Source of the DNA: Clostridiales bacterium
GTDB taxonomy: Bacteria; Bacillota; Clostridia; Monoglobales; Monoglobaceae
NCBI GenBank assembly: GCA_019419865.1
Contig: JAHZIG010000040.1
Span: forward strand, 1-15,667
Direction of reading: 5' to 3'
Length of the DNA stretch: 15,667 nt
Shown here: one piece after another, positions 1 through 9,773 of the stretch
Layout of the letters: the number at the start of each line of letters is the position of its first letter
Numbering within the stretch: the first letter of the stretch is position 1
Made by a program: the position numbers and the translations under genes
Notes under the pieces: generated by a model
The model's input: only the letters and a program-made list of their open reading frames with translations
The model's database searches: none
Told to the model about the DNA's origin: nothing

Positions 1-76
1 TGAACATGAATGTTTTTGTTATTTCATGTGTCTACTCTAAGGGGATTATACCAAAGTCGGTCTCCTTTTTGTATAA

Positions 77-109
77 TTCAAAAGGCGGCCGGGACTTCCC
101 CGACCGCCT
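77..109 (-). terminator. Rho-independent terminator of the LRR protein gene
   Basis: Arms 84-93 and 99-108 pair over 10 bp around a 5-nt loop. The single mismatch seen on the plus strand becomes a G-U pair in the minus-strand RNA, which fits leftward transcription. A short T run (TTTT) follows at 80-83 on the minus strand. It lies about 45 nt after the stop of the upstream minus-strand gene. Confidence 0.8.
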
Positions 110-153
110 GTAGTAAGCCAAACGCCGATACGCGATTTAGTTTGCGTATAATT

Positions 154-1800
154 TTATATTTTATTCACTTTTACATCGTATCCGAGCGGCGCGTTCGTAG
201 CCGCGTCCCAGACGAATACGCGGCAGTAATACCCGTTTACGTTAAATTCGCAGTCGATCTCGACCGAGCCGCCTACTTCGTCTATGGAGACCTCCTGCGT
301 ATACAGATCCATAAGGTCGCCCATCTCGTCGTAAACGCCGACAATCACGATAGGCTCGGCGTCGGAGGCGTAGTTTTTGTTGAGCGTCGCGGTGAATCTG
401 CACGTGTTCCAGAATTCGCCGTATCCAAACGCCGCGTTCGAGAATAAAAACGGCAGTTCGGACGGCGGCGCGGCGCCGAAGTTTACGGTCATATCGGTTA
501 GGTCTTCCGCGCCAATTACGGCGTTCCATTCCTCTTCCGTACCGGAATAGTATATAACCGGATTTACGTCGCTAAAAGCGCGATTACTGATATATTCCAC
601 CGTATTCGGTATGTAAACGTACGCCAGACTCGAACACCCGTAAAAAGCGTTGCTGTCGATCTCCTCTATCCCATCCGGCAGTATTACGCCCGAGAGCCCC
701 TTGCAATCAATAAACGAATAGGTCGTTATATACGTCGCTCCTTCCGGCGCCGTATACGCACCCACTCTGCCGGCGGGATATGTATACAACGTCGTTTTAT
801 CTTTATTAAACATTACTCCGTCAACCGACGTAAAACTCGGATTATCCTCAGAAACGTTTATATTTTGGAGCGAAGCGCAGTTTCTGAATACTCCGGTAGC
901 TATAGAAACCGCGTTCTTTGGAATATTTATCTCTTCAATCGAAGAACATCCGTTAAAAGAATCGACGGCTATTGTCGTAATAGTATCCGGCAGCGTAACT
1001 CTCGTTATTCCCGTACAATCCCTGAACGCTCCTCTGTTTATAACCGCGACCTCGTATCCGCCCAAGGTCGAGGGAACCTCTATGACTCCGGCCGCGACTC
1101 TATCGCAGACATATATATTCGCACCTCTGCTGTCTATACTGTATGTATATATACCGTCTTCTATCAGCGCGTCTTCGTCTATCTCATAATATACTGTCGC
1201 TGTTATGAACGCTATATTATACGAAGATCCCACGTCAATCTCATCAAATCCATCCCAAGATCCGCGGTAAAAGACAAATCTCAACCCCTCGACGCCGTAA
1301 AACGCTCCGTCGCTCACCGACTTTACGCCTCTGCCAAGCACGATCTGATCAAGAGAAGCGCATTCCGCAAACGTAAAATATTCCAAGGTCTCTACATAAT
1401 CGGATATCGCGACCTTTTCCAGGCTTGTGCAATACGCAAAAGCTCCCTCGCCTATGATCGAGACGCCGTCGCCAGTATCTACGGTTTTCAACGCCGAACA
1501 GCCCGAAAACGCATATTCACCAATGCTTGTCACCGTATTAGGTATAACGACGCTCTCGATCCCGATACAATCCGAAAACGCCCTCGCGGCTATCCCGACC
1601 ACCGGCGTCGAATTATATGAATCGGGAATTATCATATCGCCCGTAAAACTTTTATCGCAGCCGGTAATCACCGCGCCGTCTTCCGTTACCTCCATCGTCA
1701 AACTCGCCGAAACGTCCTCCTGCGCATACGCCGATACCGCGATACAACAACAGCCGAGCGCCGCGCAAATACCAAGTATAATCCCTATTAATCTCTTCAT
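154..1800 (-). CDS. Secreted BspA-type leucine-rich repeat (LRR_5) protein
   Basis: The 548-residue product starts with a signal peptide: MKRL, a hydrophobic stretch to about residue 24, then a likely cleavage after AYA. Two blocks of BspA/LRR_5 repeats follow, at about 66-178 and 240-415. Each repeat has the form AFxxCxxLxxVxIPxxVxxIG; examples are AFSGCSAL, AFAYCTSL and AFYGCSSL. A YYSGTEEEW segment (417-425), common after such repeats, ends the second block. The C-terminal 100 residues look like a beta-rich domain ending in a VFVWD motif (528-532), often seen at the end of clostridial surface proteins. No LPXTG or other anchor is visible, so it is probably released or loosely bound. The family is linked to adhesion and host or matrix binding in other bacteria; the ligand here is unknown. 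The ATG is preceded by AAGGA about 12 nt upstream. It has its own promoter and terminator, so it is probably monocistronic. Confidence 0.9.
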   Translation of the reverse strand: MKRLIGIILGICAALGCCCIAVSAYAQEDVSASLTMEVTEDGAVITGCDKSFTGDMIIPDSYNSTPVVGIAARAFSDCIGIESVVIPNTVTSIGEYAFSGCSALKTVDTGDGVSIIGEGAFAYCTSLEKVAISDYVETLEYFTFAECASLDQIVLGRGVKSVSDGAFYGVEGLRFVFYRGSWDGFDEIDVGSSYNIAFITATVYYEIDEDALIEDGIYTYSIDSRGANIYVCDRVAAGVIEVPSTLGGYEVAVINRGAFRDCTGITRVTLPDTITTIAVDSFNGCSSIEEINIPKNAVSIATGVFRNCASLQNINVSEDNPSFTSVDGVMFNKDKTTLYTYPAGRVGAYTAPEGATYITTYSFIDCKGLSGVILPDGIEEIDSNAFYGCSSLAYVYIPNTVEYISNRAFSDVNPVIYYSGTEEEWNAVIGAEDLTDMTVNFGAAPPSELPFLFSNAAFGYGEFWNTCRFTATLNKNYASDAEPIVIVGVYDEMGDLMDLYTQEVSIDEVGGSVEIDCEFNVNGYYCRVFVWDAATNAPLGYDVKVNKI

Positions 1801-1928
1801 AGCTTTAATATCCTTCCGCGTAAAATTTGAGATATAAAAATACAGTTGATGGGCTAAATCCCTTGTATCTTGTTTCGCCTCCTTAAATTTGCGTATTAAA
1901 CTCTAACAGCAAAACATATGATATACCA

Positions 1929-1957
1929 ATTATAACATAATTACATATATCTTTCAA
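1929..1957 (-). promoter_or_regulatory. Sigma-A type promoter for the LRR protein gene
   Basis: On the minus strand TTGAAA (1952-1957) is followed by a 17-bp spacer and a perfect TATAAT (1929-1934), preceded by the TGn extended -10. Transcription would start near 1922, giving a leader of about 120 nt before the ATG at 1800. The leader carries an unused AAGGAGG-like sequence (around 1877-1883) with no obvious start codon after it. Confidence 0.75.
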
Positions 1958-2173
1958 GATTATAAAACATAATATAAGAATATACGAATGGGAAATAATG
2001 CATAACGATTGTTCACTTTTTTATACAAATTATCTAAAAACATTACAAATTCGACATATTTTATATTATTATTGCAAAATTTATAACGACTTTACTATTT
2101 TTAACTCTGAGCGCTCTAACGCTTCCAAAACTTATAAAAACGCCGACGTCCGATCAAGCGCCGCAAGCGGCGT

Positions 2174-2203
2174 AAAAAAGAAAAGCCCCGGCAAAACCGG
2201 GGC
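2174..2203 (-). terminator. Terminator of the str operon, after tuf
   Basis: Perfect 7-bp GC stem, GCCCCGG (2185-2191) with CCGGGGC (2197-2203), around a 5-nt loop. On the minus strand it is followed by a T-rich tract (2174-2184, interrupted by one C). It lies just after the tuf stop codon. A second hairpin (2159-2172) directly downstream may act as a backup. Confidence 0.92.
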
Positions 2204-2224
2204 GGTAAATTCAATTAAATGCAA

Positions 2225-3427
2225 TTACGCAAGGATCTCGGAAACAACGCCCGAACCAACCGTACGTCCGCCTTCGCGGATAGCGAAACGAAGACCTTCT
2301 TCGATAGCTATCGTAGTGGTAAGCTCGACGGTCATTGTTACGTTATCGCCGGGCATGCACATCTCAACGCCCTCAGGAAGCTCGATAACGCCTGTAACGT
2401 CGGTTGTTCTGAAATAGAACTGAGGTCTGTAGTTCGAGAAGAACGGCGTGTGACGACCGCCCTCGTCCTTAGTCAGAACGTAAACCTCGCCCTTGAATTT
2501 TGTGTGAGGTGTGATCGTACCGGGTTTAGCCAATACCTGACCTCTCTGGATCTCGTTACGAGCAACGCCGCGGAGAAGAGCTCCGATGTTGTCGCCTGCT
2601 TCAGCGTAGTCGAGGAGCTTTCTGAACATCTCTATACCTGTAACGACAACCTTACGCGTCTCGTCTGCAAGACCAACGATCTCAACTTCGTCCGAAACCT
2701 TAAGCTGACCTCTCTCAACACGGCCTGTAGCAACCGTACCACGACCTGTGATCGAGAATATATCCTCGATAGGCATAAGGAACGGAAGATCGCTCTTTCT
2801 CTCAGGAGTCGGGATATAGCTGTCAACAGCTTCCATAAGCTCGTGGATGCAAGCATACTCGGGAGCGTTGGGATCTGTAGACGTGCTCTCGATAACCTGA
2901 AGAGCGCTGCCCTTGATGATCGGGATATCGTCGCCCGGGAACTCATACTCTGTGAGGAGTTCTCTGATCTCCATCTCAACCAGCTCAAGAAGCTCTTCGT
3001 CGTCAACCTGGTCAACCTTGTTCATGAATACTATGATGTAAGGTACGCCAACCTGACGCGAAAGCAGGATGTGCTCTCTTGTCTGAGGCATCGGACCGTC
3101 CGCAGCCGATACAACCAGGATAGCGCCGTCCATCTGAGCCGCGCCGGTGATCATGTTCTTAACGTAGTCGGCGTGTCCGGGGCAGTCAACGTGAGCGTAG
3201 TGACGGTTTGCGGTCTCATACTCAACGTGAGCCGTAGAGATGGTTATACCTCTTTCTCTTTCCTCAGGAGCCTTATCGATCTGGTCGTAAGCTTCGTATT
3301 TTGCCTTACCTTCCATAGCCAAAACCTTGGTTATAGCCGCGGTAAGAGTTGTTTTACCATGGTCAACGTGGCCTATTGTACCAATGTTAACATGGGGTTT
3401 GTTTCTTTCGAATTTTTCCTTTGCCAT
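2225..3427 (-). CDS. tuf: Translation elongation factor Tu
   Basis: GTPase that carries aminoacyl-tRNA to the ribosomal A site. The 400-residue protein is close to the usual bacterial length of 393-400. The G1 loop GHVDHGKT is at 19-26, DCPGHADY at 81-88 (H85 is the GTP-hydrolysis histidine) and NKVD at 136-139. Domains 2 and 3 follow and end in [10 protein letters not shown]. The ATG has an AAGGAGG site about 10 nt upstream. It is the last gene of the str operon, 152 nt after fusA, and it is followed by a strong terminator. The larger gap before it and a weak promoter-like pair suggest extra transcription of tuf alone, as in many bacteria; that part is inference. Confidence 0.98.
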   Translation of the reverse strand: MAKEKFERNKPHVNIGTIGHVDHGKTTLTAAITKVLAMEGKAKYEAYDQIDKAPEERERGITISTAHVEYETANRHYAHVDCPGHADYVKNMITGAAQMDGAILVVSAADGPMPQTREHILLSRQVGVPYIIVFMNKVDQVDDEELLELVEMEIRELLTEYEFPGDDIPIIKGSALQVIESTSTDPNAPEYACIHELMEAVDSYIPTPERKSDLPFLMPIEDIFSITGRGTVATGRVERGQLKVSDEVEIVGLADETRKVVVTGIEMFRKLLDYAEAGDNIGALLRGVARNEIQRGQVLAKPGTITPHTKFKGEVYVLTKDEGGRHTPFFSNYRPQFYFRTTDVTGVIELPEGVEMCMPGDNVTMTVELTTTIAIEEGLRFAIREGGRTVGSGVVSEILA

Positions 3428-3526
3428 TTTACAATGACCTCCTTAATATTAAGTGTTTAATAATTTTTAAGTTTATTTCAATTTACCCGCTCGGTCGTAA
3501 CCTTAGCGAATAGAATCACACGTCTA

Positions 3527-3555
3527 ATTTTACAATTAATTTACCGATAATGCAA
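3527..3555 (-). promoter_or_regulatory. Possible internal promoter for tuf
   Basis: In the fusA-tuf gap the minus strand has TTGCAT (3550-3555), a 17-bp spacer and TAAAAT (3527-3532). The -10 matches five of six positions and the -35 only its TTG. It is weak, but TTGCAT- or TTGCGT-type -35 boxes recur in this window upstream of the genes starting at 9773 and 14973. Confidence 0.35.
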
Positions 3556-3579
3556 GTATTTTTTGTAAAATTTTTTAAA

Positions 3580-5664
<2,085 letters not shown>

Positions 5665-5733
5665 TATTTTCTCCTTTCAAAGAATCCAATATTCACCTCC
5701 CGGCGCCTCGGCCGCCGCTCTTATGCAAAAGCG

Positions 5734-5757
5734 AAAAACCGGAGCCGCCGAACCCGG
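5734..5757 (-). terminator. Terminator-like hairpin between rpsG and fusA
   Basis: On the minus strand a 5-bp GC-rich stem (arms 5753-5757 and 5739-5743, with one G-U pair) is followed by TTTTTCGCTTTT. It sits in the 115-nt gap and could attenuate transcription into fusA or mark an RNA end. A palindromic CGGCAA/TTGCCG (5755-5768) overlaps it. The stem is short, so leaky termination is the most that can be suggested. Confidence 0.35.
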
Positions 5758-5779
5758 CAAAATTGCCGAGCCGCGCCTA

Positions 5780-6265
<486 letters not shown>

Positions 6266-6438
6266 TCACCAGGTTTATTCACCATCAAGGTACTCAATAC
6301 CGTCTCCGGCATTGCGGTGCATATAGCGGTCATCTGTATATTTTTAACATATATGCACACATTTTCAATTAGTTTGTCCAATATTCTAAAGCCGATTTAT
6401 TACGCGGTTCGGCGCTCCGCTAAGAAACGCTCTGTTTC

Positions 6439-6852
6439 TTATTTCTTAGGCGCTTTTGCGCCGTACTTAGATCTGCCCTGTCTGCGCGAATCGACGCCCG
6501 AAGTATCGAGCGTACCGCGAATTATGTGGTAACGCACGCCGGGGAGATCCTTAACTCTTCCGCCGCGGATCATAACGACGCTGTGTTCCTGCAGGTTATG
6601 ACCGATACCCGGAATGTAGGCCGAAACCTCGATACCGTTTGTGAGACGAACTCTGGCAACCTTACGAAGCGCCGAATTAGGCTTCTTAGGAGTCATCGTT
6701 CTAACGGACGTGCAAACGCCTCTCTTCTGAGGAGACGACTGATCCGTAGTTCTCTTCTTAATGGTATTCATACCTACCTGAAGAGCGGGAGCGGTTGATT
6801 TCTTCTCAACCGTAGATCTACCTTTTCTTACTAATTGGTTAAATGTTGGCAA
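6439..6852 (-). CDS. rpsL: 30S ribosomal protein S12
   Basis: Decoding-centre protein. The family's N-terminus (M)[11 protein letters not shown] begins at a TTG codon (6850-6852) with a GGAGG site 8 nt upstream, giving 137 residues, the usual length where the N-terminal insertion of about 13 residues is present. A longer in-frame ATG at 6897 would add 15 residues absent from the family and bury the ribosome binding site, so I reject it. The PKKPNSA motif (55-61; K57 equals E. coli K43) and VKDLPGVRY (100-108; K101 equals K88) are wild type, so no classical streptomycin-resistance change is present. D102 is the residue methylthiolated by RimO where that enzyme exists. Confidence 0.96.
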   Translation of the reverse strand: MPTFNQLVRKGRSTVEKKSTAPALQVGMNTIKKRTTDQSSPQKRGVCTSVRTMTPKKPNSALRKVARVRLTNGIEVSAYIPGIGHNLQEHSVVMIRGGRVKDLPGVRYHIIRGTLDTSGVDSRRQGRSKYGAKAPKK

Positions 6853-6985
6853 TATGTTCACCTCCGTAAATAATTTAAAAATATATAAATGCGCCAAACG
6901 GCGTATTTACCTGATTTATCCGTTTCATGTTTTTTTACTGAACCCGATCCTAACGCGTTAAATCCGCGTCAAGTCCAAGCCGTTT

Positions 6986-7264
6986 TCAACCCTGCTCGTC
7001 CTTTAAAACGGCTACCGCCGCCGCCGACACGTCTATGCCGCAGGCTCTGCCGAGTTCCTTCATATTAAATACGTCCGAAACAGGCGTTCCGTATATCCTA
7101 CATTCGTTAACGAGCGGCTCCACAGCCCATTCGTCCGCGTCGGCTCCGACGAACACAGCCGCAACCGCGTTTTTTGCCACGGCCTTCCTCGCCTGTTTAA
7201 CTCCGACTACCGTTTTTGAGCCGCGCAGGATACTTTTAAGGTCCTGCTTATTTAGATTATCCAT
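6986..7264 (-). CDS. rplGB: L7Ae-type ribosomal protein (YbxF-like)
   Basis: Small L7Ae/L30e/S12e-Gadd45 family protein, 92 residues. Family members bind kink-turn RNA. The fold is recognised from GSKTVVGVKQARKAV (15-29), AVFVGADAD, then PLVNECRIYGTPV and the C-terminal ELGRACGIDVSAAAVAVL. In Firmicutes this gene normally lies between rpoC and rpsL; here it is the first gene of the operon, directly after a consensus promoter. A GAGG-type site lies about 10 nt before the ATG, and rpsL starts 133 nt downstream. No kink-turn is obvious in its short leader. Its precise cellular role is not settled for the family. Confidence 0.9.
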   Translation of the reverse strand: MDNLNKQDLKSILRGSKTVVGVKQARKAVAKNAVAAVFVGADADEWAVEPLVNECRIYGTPVSDVFNMKELGRACGIDVSAAAVAVLKDEQG

Positions 7265-7304
7265 TCAATTTATGCCTCGTATTCCTAAAAACATGAACTT
7301 AGAT

Positions 7305-7333
7305 ATTATATCTGTAAAATTATATTTTGTCAA
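7305..7333 (-). promoter_or_regulatory. Strong promoter of the rplGB-rpsL-rpsG-fusA-tuf operon
   Basis: The minus strand has perfect TTGACA (7328-7333), a 17-bp spacer and perfect TATAAT (7305-7310). The start point would be near 7298, giving a leader of about 34 nt before rplGB. Full consensus at both boxes fits the high output expected of translation genes. Confidence 0.9.
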
Positions 7334-7529
7334 GTATATTCAGCATAATTTTACATAAATTCAATCGCTTTTAACATACCGATTTAGGACACATTTACGC
7401 AGCGCCGCGATGCGCGAGGATACAAAGGAGTCGTTATCTCTCTCGCTCTAAAATCCGTGCGTCTCTCCCCGCAAAAAAGCGCCGCGCCCGCTTTATTACA
7501 TCCATTGACGGAGACTTCCCGTTTTCCTC

Positions 7530-7541
7530 CTAATCCCTAAC
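7530..7541 (+). repeat. CTAATCCCTAAC repeat, copy 1
   Basis: A 12-bp motif repeated exactly at 7758-7769. Around it, 7526-7560 is a degenerate run of CCTAA/CCCTA units; on the minus strand this is G-run rich (GGGGTTAGGG-like). Copies bracket 216 bases of the spacer. Confidence 0.6.
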
Positions 7542-7563
7542 CCCTATCATCCTAACTCCTACG

Positions 7564-7601
7564 TTGCCCCGTTGAATAAAGTTAATTATACCGGCAATAC
7601 T
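7564..7601 (+). promoter_or_regulatory. Weak candidate promoter region for rubrerythrin
   Basis: Two overlapping weak pairs are visible: TTGCCC (7564-7569) with TATACC (7587-7592) at 17 bp, and TTGAAT (7572-7577) with AATACT (7596-7601) at 18 bp. Neither is strong. The region is the only AT-rich part of the spacer pointing toward rubrerythrin. No clear PerR-type palindrome was seen. Confidence 0.3.
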
Positions 7602-7703
7602 AATAAAAAGAATAAAATAAATAATTAGGATACAGATAAGGGATACCGTCTCTTCTAACGTCGAGCCTCGTATACGGCGGCGCCGAAACGCTTTTCCCCT
7701 CCG

Positions 7704-7730
7704 TTCTATAGCCGTTTGACGTCTATAGAA
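7704..7730. repeat. Inverted repeat in the rubrerythrin leader
   Basis: Perfect 8-bp arms TTCTATAG (7704-7711) and CTATAGAA (7723-7730) around an 11-nt loop. It lies 61 nt before the rubrerythrin start codon and could be an operator or an RNA hairpin. It has no T tract. Confidence 0.5.
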
Positions 7731-7757
7731 ACAGCCGGCGTTCCTACTCCCTAATTA

Positions 7758-7769
7758 CTAATCCCTAAC
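7758..7769 (+). repeat. CTAATCCCTAAC repeat, copy 2
   Basis: Exact second copy of the 12-bp motif, again inside a degenerate CCTA/CTAAT run (7743-7770), ending 22 nt before the rubrerythrin ATG and next to its ribosome binding site. Confidence 0.6.
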
Positions 7770-7791
7770 ATCTACATTTGGAGGTAACTAT

Positions 7792-8415
7792 ATGGCAAAC
7801 ACAATAGCTTTTAAGGACAGCAAGACCAAAGAAAATCTGATGCGCGCGTTCGCGGGCGAATCTCAGGCGAGGAACAGATACACGATCTCCGCCGCGGCCG
7901 CGAAGAAGAACAATCTGCACGTGGTCGAAACGATATTTACATTTACGGCCGACCAGGAAAAGGAACACGCGGAGATCTTCTGGAATCTGCTCAAAGAAAT
8001 GTCGGGAAACAACGTCGAGATAGACGGTTCCTACCCGGTCGAGGTGTTCGACAACGTGCTGAAGCTGCTCCGCGCGGCCGAGCATAACGAGAACGAAGAA
8101 TACGAGGACGTATACAGGAATTTCGCCGACGTCGCCAAGGAAGAGGGCTTCTTCGAGATCTCGGCCAAATTCGACAGCATCGCGAAAATAGAAAAGACGC
8201 ACAGCGACAGATTCAAGCTCTACGCCGATATGCTCGAAAACAACCAATTATTCGTATCGAACGTCGAAACATCCTGGGTATGTCTAAACTGCGGCGCGGT
8301 CGTAAACGGACTCTCGGCGCCCCAGATGTGCCCGGTCTGCAACCACAACCAGGGATATTTCATCAGAGCCGAGCTGGTCCCGTTCGGGCATGATATATAT
8401 AAGAACGGGAAATAG
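7792..8415 (+). CDS. rbr: Rubrerythrin
   Basis: Non-heme diiron peroxidase that reduces hydrogen peroxide in the cytoplasm of anaerobes, using electrons passed through a C-terminal rubredoxin centre. The 207-residue protein has the ferritin-like domain at 1-150. Likely diiron ligands are E23, E56 with H59 (EKEH), E100, E103 and E134 with H137 (EKTH); ligand numbering is by motif alignment from memory. The rubredoxin-like tail has C164-x2-C167 and C180-x2-C183, completing an FeS4 site. The ATG follows GGAGG with 8-nt spacing. It is the only strongly supported plus-strand protein gene besides the small membrane protein at 12684, and it is monocistronic, ending at a terminator. Regulation by peroxide is plausible, but no operator is clear. 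Confidence 0.96.
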   Translation: MANTIAFKDSKTKENLMRAFAGESQARNRYTISAAAAKKNNLHVVETIFTFTADQEKEHAEIFWNLLKEMSGNNVEIDGSYPVEVFDNVLKLLRAAEHNENEEYEDVYRNFADVAKEEGFFEISAKFDSIAKIEKTHSDRFKLYADMLENNQLFVSNVETSWVCLNCGAVVNGLSAPQMCPVCNHNQGYFIRAELVPFGHDIYKNGK

Positions 8416-8439
8416 GGGCGGTTGCGTTTAAATAGGTAA

Positions 8440-8469
8440 GGCGTCGAAGTTTTTCGGCGTCTCTTTTTT
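8440..8469 (+). terminator. Rubrerythrin terminator
   Basis: Nine-base-pair stem with two G-U pairs (arms 8440-8448 and 8453-8461) and a GTTT loop, followed by a T-rich tail ending in six Ts (8464-8469). It starts 25 nt after the rubrerythrin stop. Confidence 0.88.
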
Positions 8470-8506
8470 ACGCGCCGTCGATATAAAGCCTCCGCGCCGT
8501 CGGCGC

Positions 8507-8550
8507 AAAAAAGCGAAGAGGCCGCGTAGTAGACGCGAAAACCGCTTCGC
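8507..8550 (-). terminator. Terminator of the zinc-ribbon gene pair
   Basis: On the minus strand the outer arms 8542-8550 and 8513-8521 pair over nine positions with one mismatch. An inner CGCGT/ACGCG hairpin (8533-8537 with 8523-8527) is nested inside. Six Ts follow (8507-8512). It lies about 43 nt after the stop of the 8594-9295 gene and faces the rubrerythrin terminator, insulating the convergent genes. Confidence 0.85.
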
Positions 8551-8593
8551 CTGTGTTTATGTAATTTTTATACGCCGCTTGAAATCCGCGCTA

Positions 8594-9295
8594 TTACTGG
8601 ATATTATAATAGTCGTAGCTTGAGCCGCCGTTTACGTTGCCGTTGTTCGAGTCCTTTAATTTGTATGCGACGACTATCCCTATTATCGCCAATACGATCA
8701 AAAGTACCGGCGCGGCGGTAAAGTTGATTAGATCTCCGATTACCGAACTGAACGCGGAGCCTAAATAGCCGAAATCGGATTCGCTGATCGAGATCCTTAT
8801 GATAAGCTTCAGCGCCAATACTACTATGATAGACAACGCCGCCGCGACAATCGATAATATCGAAGCGAACGAGACGTACGTCATAGAATCGCCGCTCTTT
8901 TTCACCGTCTTGACGCAAGCGATTACGCTAAAGCAAACGATCGCTATCGCCAACAGCGTAAGGGTTATAGCGAATATAAACGCTATGACCATCGCCGCGC
9001 CTCCGTCTACGTAATCCGAAAGATCCGCCAGGTTAAAGAACAGATCGTACATATGAAAATCGAATTCGCCCATATACGGCAGCTCGACCCTGAACCAGCT
9101 GAACAAGAGCAGTATTACATACCCTATCGGAAAAATCAACATTACCAAATTCTTAGCGTCTCCAGTAATATTTACCCCTTCCGGCGACCAAGCAGGACGC
9201 GTAGACTGCGCCGTCGGTTCCGCGGGCGCGCCGCAGTTGGGACAAAACTTCGCTTCGCCTATCTCGGTTCCGCATTTTGAACAAAATCTTTGCAT
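8594..9295 (-). CDS. Zinc-ribbon membrane protein, four predicted TM helices
   Basis: The 233-residue protein starts with a zinc ribbon, C5-x2-C8 and C18-x2-C21 (FCSKCG, FCPNCGAP). A flexible Pro/Ser/Thr linker (about 24-40) and four hydrophobic segments follow at roughly 48-68, 99-128, 139-166 and 192-211. The tail is Gly/Asn/Tyr rich (NGGSSYDYYNIQ). The ribbon would be cytoplasmic and the rest in the membrane. I do not recognise a specific family; such proteins are common and uncharacterised in Clostridia. The ATG has a GGGAGGG site about 6 nt upstream. It is the second gene of a pair, 73 nt after another zinc-ribbon protein, which suggests a shared process at the membrane. Confidence 0.85.
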   Translation of the reverse strand: MQRFCSKCGTEIGEAKFCPNCGAPAEPTAQSTRPAWSPEGVNITGDAKNLVMLIFPIGYVILLLFSWFRVELPYMGEFDFHMYDLFFNLADLSDYVDGGAAMVIAFIFAITLTLLAIAIVCFSVIACVKTVKKSGDSMTYVSFASILSIVAAALSIIVVLALKLIIRISISESDFGYLGSAFSSVIGDLINFTAAPVLLIVLAIIGIVVAYKLKDSNNGNVNGGSSYDYYNIQ

Positions 9296-9339
9296 TTTTT
9301 ACCCTCCCTATAATCGATCCAACTCTATACTTGGCCTAT

Positions 9340-9369
9340 ATCGCTCTATAGGCGCTCTCTATAAGCGAT
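9340..9369 (-). repeat. Small inverted repeat between the zinc-ribbon genes
   Basis: Arms ATCGCT (9340-9345) and AGCGAT (9364-9369) extend inward by TATA/TATA (9347-9350 with 9360-9363) after one bulged base. It touches the stop codon of the upstream gene. With no T tract it is more likely an RNA processing or stability hairpin than a terminator. Confidence 0.4.
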
Positions 9370-9773
9370 CACCCTATTCTCGCGCCGCATTCAGCGCAAA
9401 AATTCGATCCGGCCTCGTTAACATGCCCGCAACTACCGCACGCAACTCCATTCTGGATCGGAGCGTTGGGCGCGGACGCGCCTTGTCTGTTACTATCCAA
9501 AGCCCTTATCTTCTCTTCAAGCTCCTCGATATTCTTGGTACTCTCCGTGATCGCGTTATACAGTCCTTCGATCTCCGGGGCGTCGATCTTACCGTCCGCT
9601 CTGAGATTATATACCAAGGCGCCTAACTGCCTGTACAGGTCGTTTCTACTGTTTTCAGCGTTTCTTTTCGCAGTGTTCAGATTCGCCTTCTCTACCATGA
9701 TCTTCGAGTTCTCGCTTACCGTATTTACGCCTTTGTTGATACCGCTTAAAACTTTATCAAAGAATTCAGCCAT
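9369..9773 (-). CDS. Helical protein with C-terminal zinc ribbon
   Basis: This 134-residue soluble protein is helical and charged over residues 1-95, with a likely coiled coil at about 75-92 (NIEELEEKIRALDS). A Ala/Pro/Asn linker (96-108) leads to a C-terminal zinc ribbon with C112-x2-C115 and C126-x2-C129 (CGSCG, CAECGARIG). No membrane segment or signal is seen. The ATG has an AAGGAG site 7 nt upstream. It is the first gene of a pair with the zinc-ribbon membrane protein downstream, where the ribbon is N-terminal instead. I do not recognise a function; an adaptor or scaffold role is only a guess from the coiled coil and ribbon. Confidence 0.85.
   Translation of the reverse strand: MAEFFDKVLSGINKGVNTVSENSKIMVEKANLNTAKRNAENSRNDLYRQLGALVYNLRADGKIDAPEIEGLYNAITESTKNIEELEEKIRALDSNRQGASAPNAPIQNGVACGSCGHVNEAGSNFCAECGARIG

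Larger units (their letters stand above)
1801..2224. other. Intergenic spacer between tuf and the LRR gene
   Basis: This 424-base gap holds the LRR leader and promoter, a very AT-rich stretch (about 1940-2130), a small GC hairpin (arms 2159-2164 and 2167-2172) and the tuf terminator. An open frame begins at 1998 on the plus strand, but it lacks a ribosome binding site and runs into tuf antisense, so I see no gene here. Confidence 0.7.
7265..7791. other. Divergent spacer between the str operon and rubrerythrin
   Basis: This 527-base gap has the str promoter at its left end and the rubrerythrin leader at its right. The middle holds a GC-rich stretch without a supported ORF (about 7385-7520), an AT-rich stretch (about 7570-7630) that may hold the plus-strand promoter, a perfect inverted repeat (7704-7730) and CTAATCCCTAAC-type short repeats. 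The longest start-to-stop frame I could see (from about 7410) is 13 codons without a ribosome site. Confidence 0.6.

Noticed and set aside
865..1620. A 251-codon plus-strand frame opposite the LRR gene
   Set aside because: Its Arg/Ser/Tyr-rich translation is typical of antisense reading, whereas the minus strand encodes clear LRR_5 repeats.
2219..3460. A 413-codon plus-strand open frame opposite tuf
   Set aside because: It is the antisense shadow of EF-Tu, has no ribosome binding site, and its translation resembles no protein family.
6853..6897. Upstream ATG extension of rpsL
   Set aside because: The added 15 residues are not part of S12, and the GGAGG site fits the internal TTG.
7526..7770. 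Short repeats considered as a CRISPR array
   Set aside because: Units are 12 bp and degenerate, with only two exact copies and no regular spacers; no cas genes are nearby.
7765..8247. A 160-codon minus-strand frame opposite rubrerythrin
   Set aside because: Shadow of the rubrerythrin gene; no RBS and no domain.
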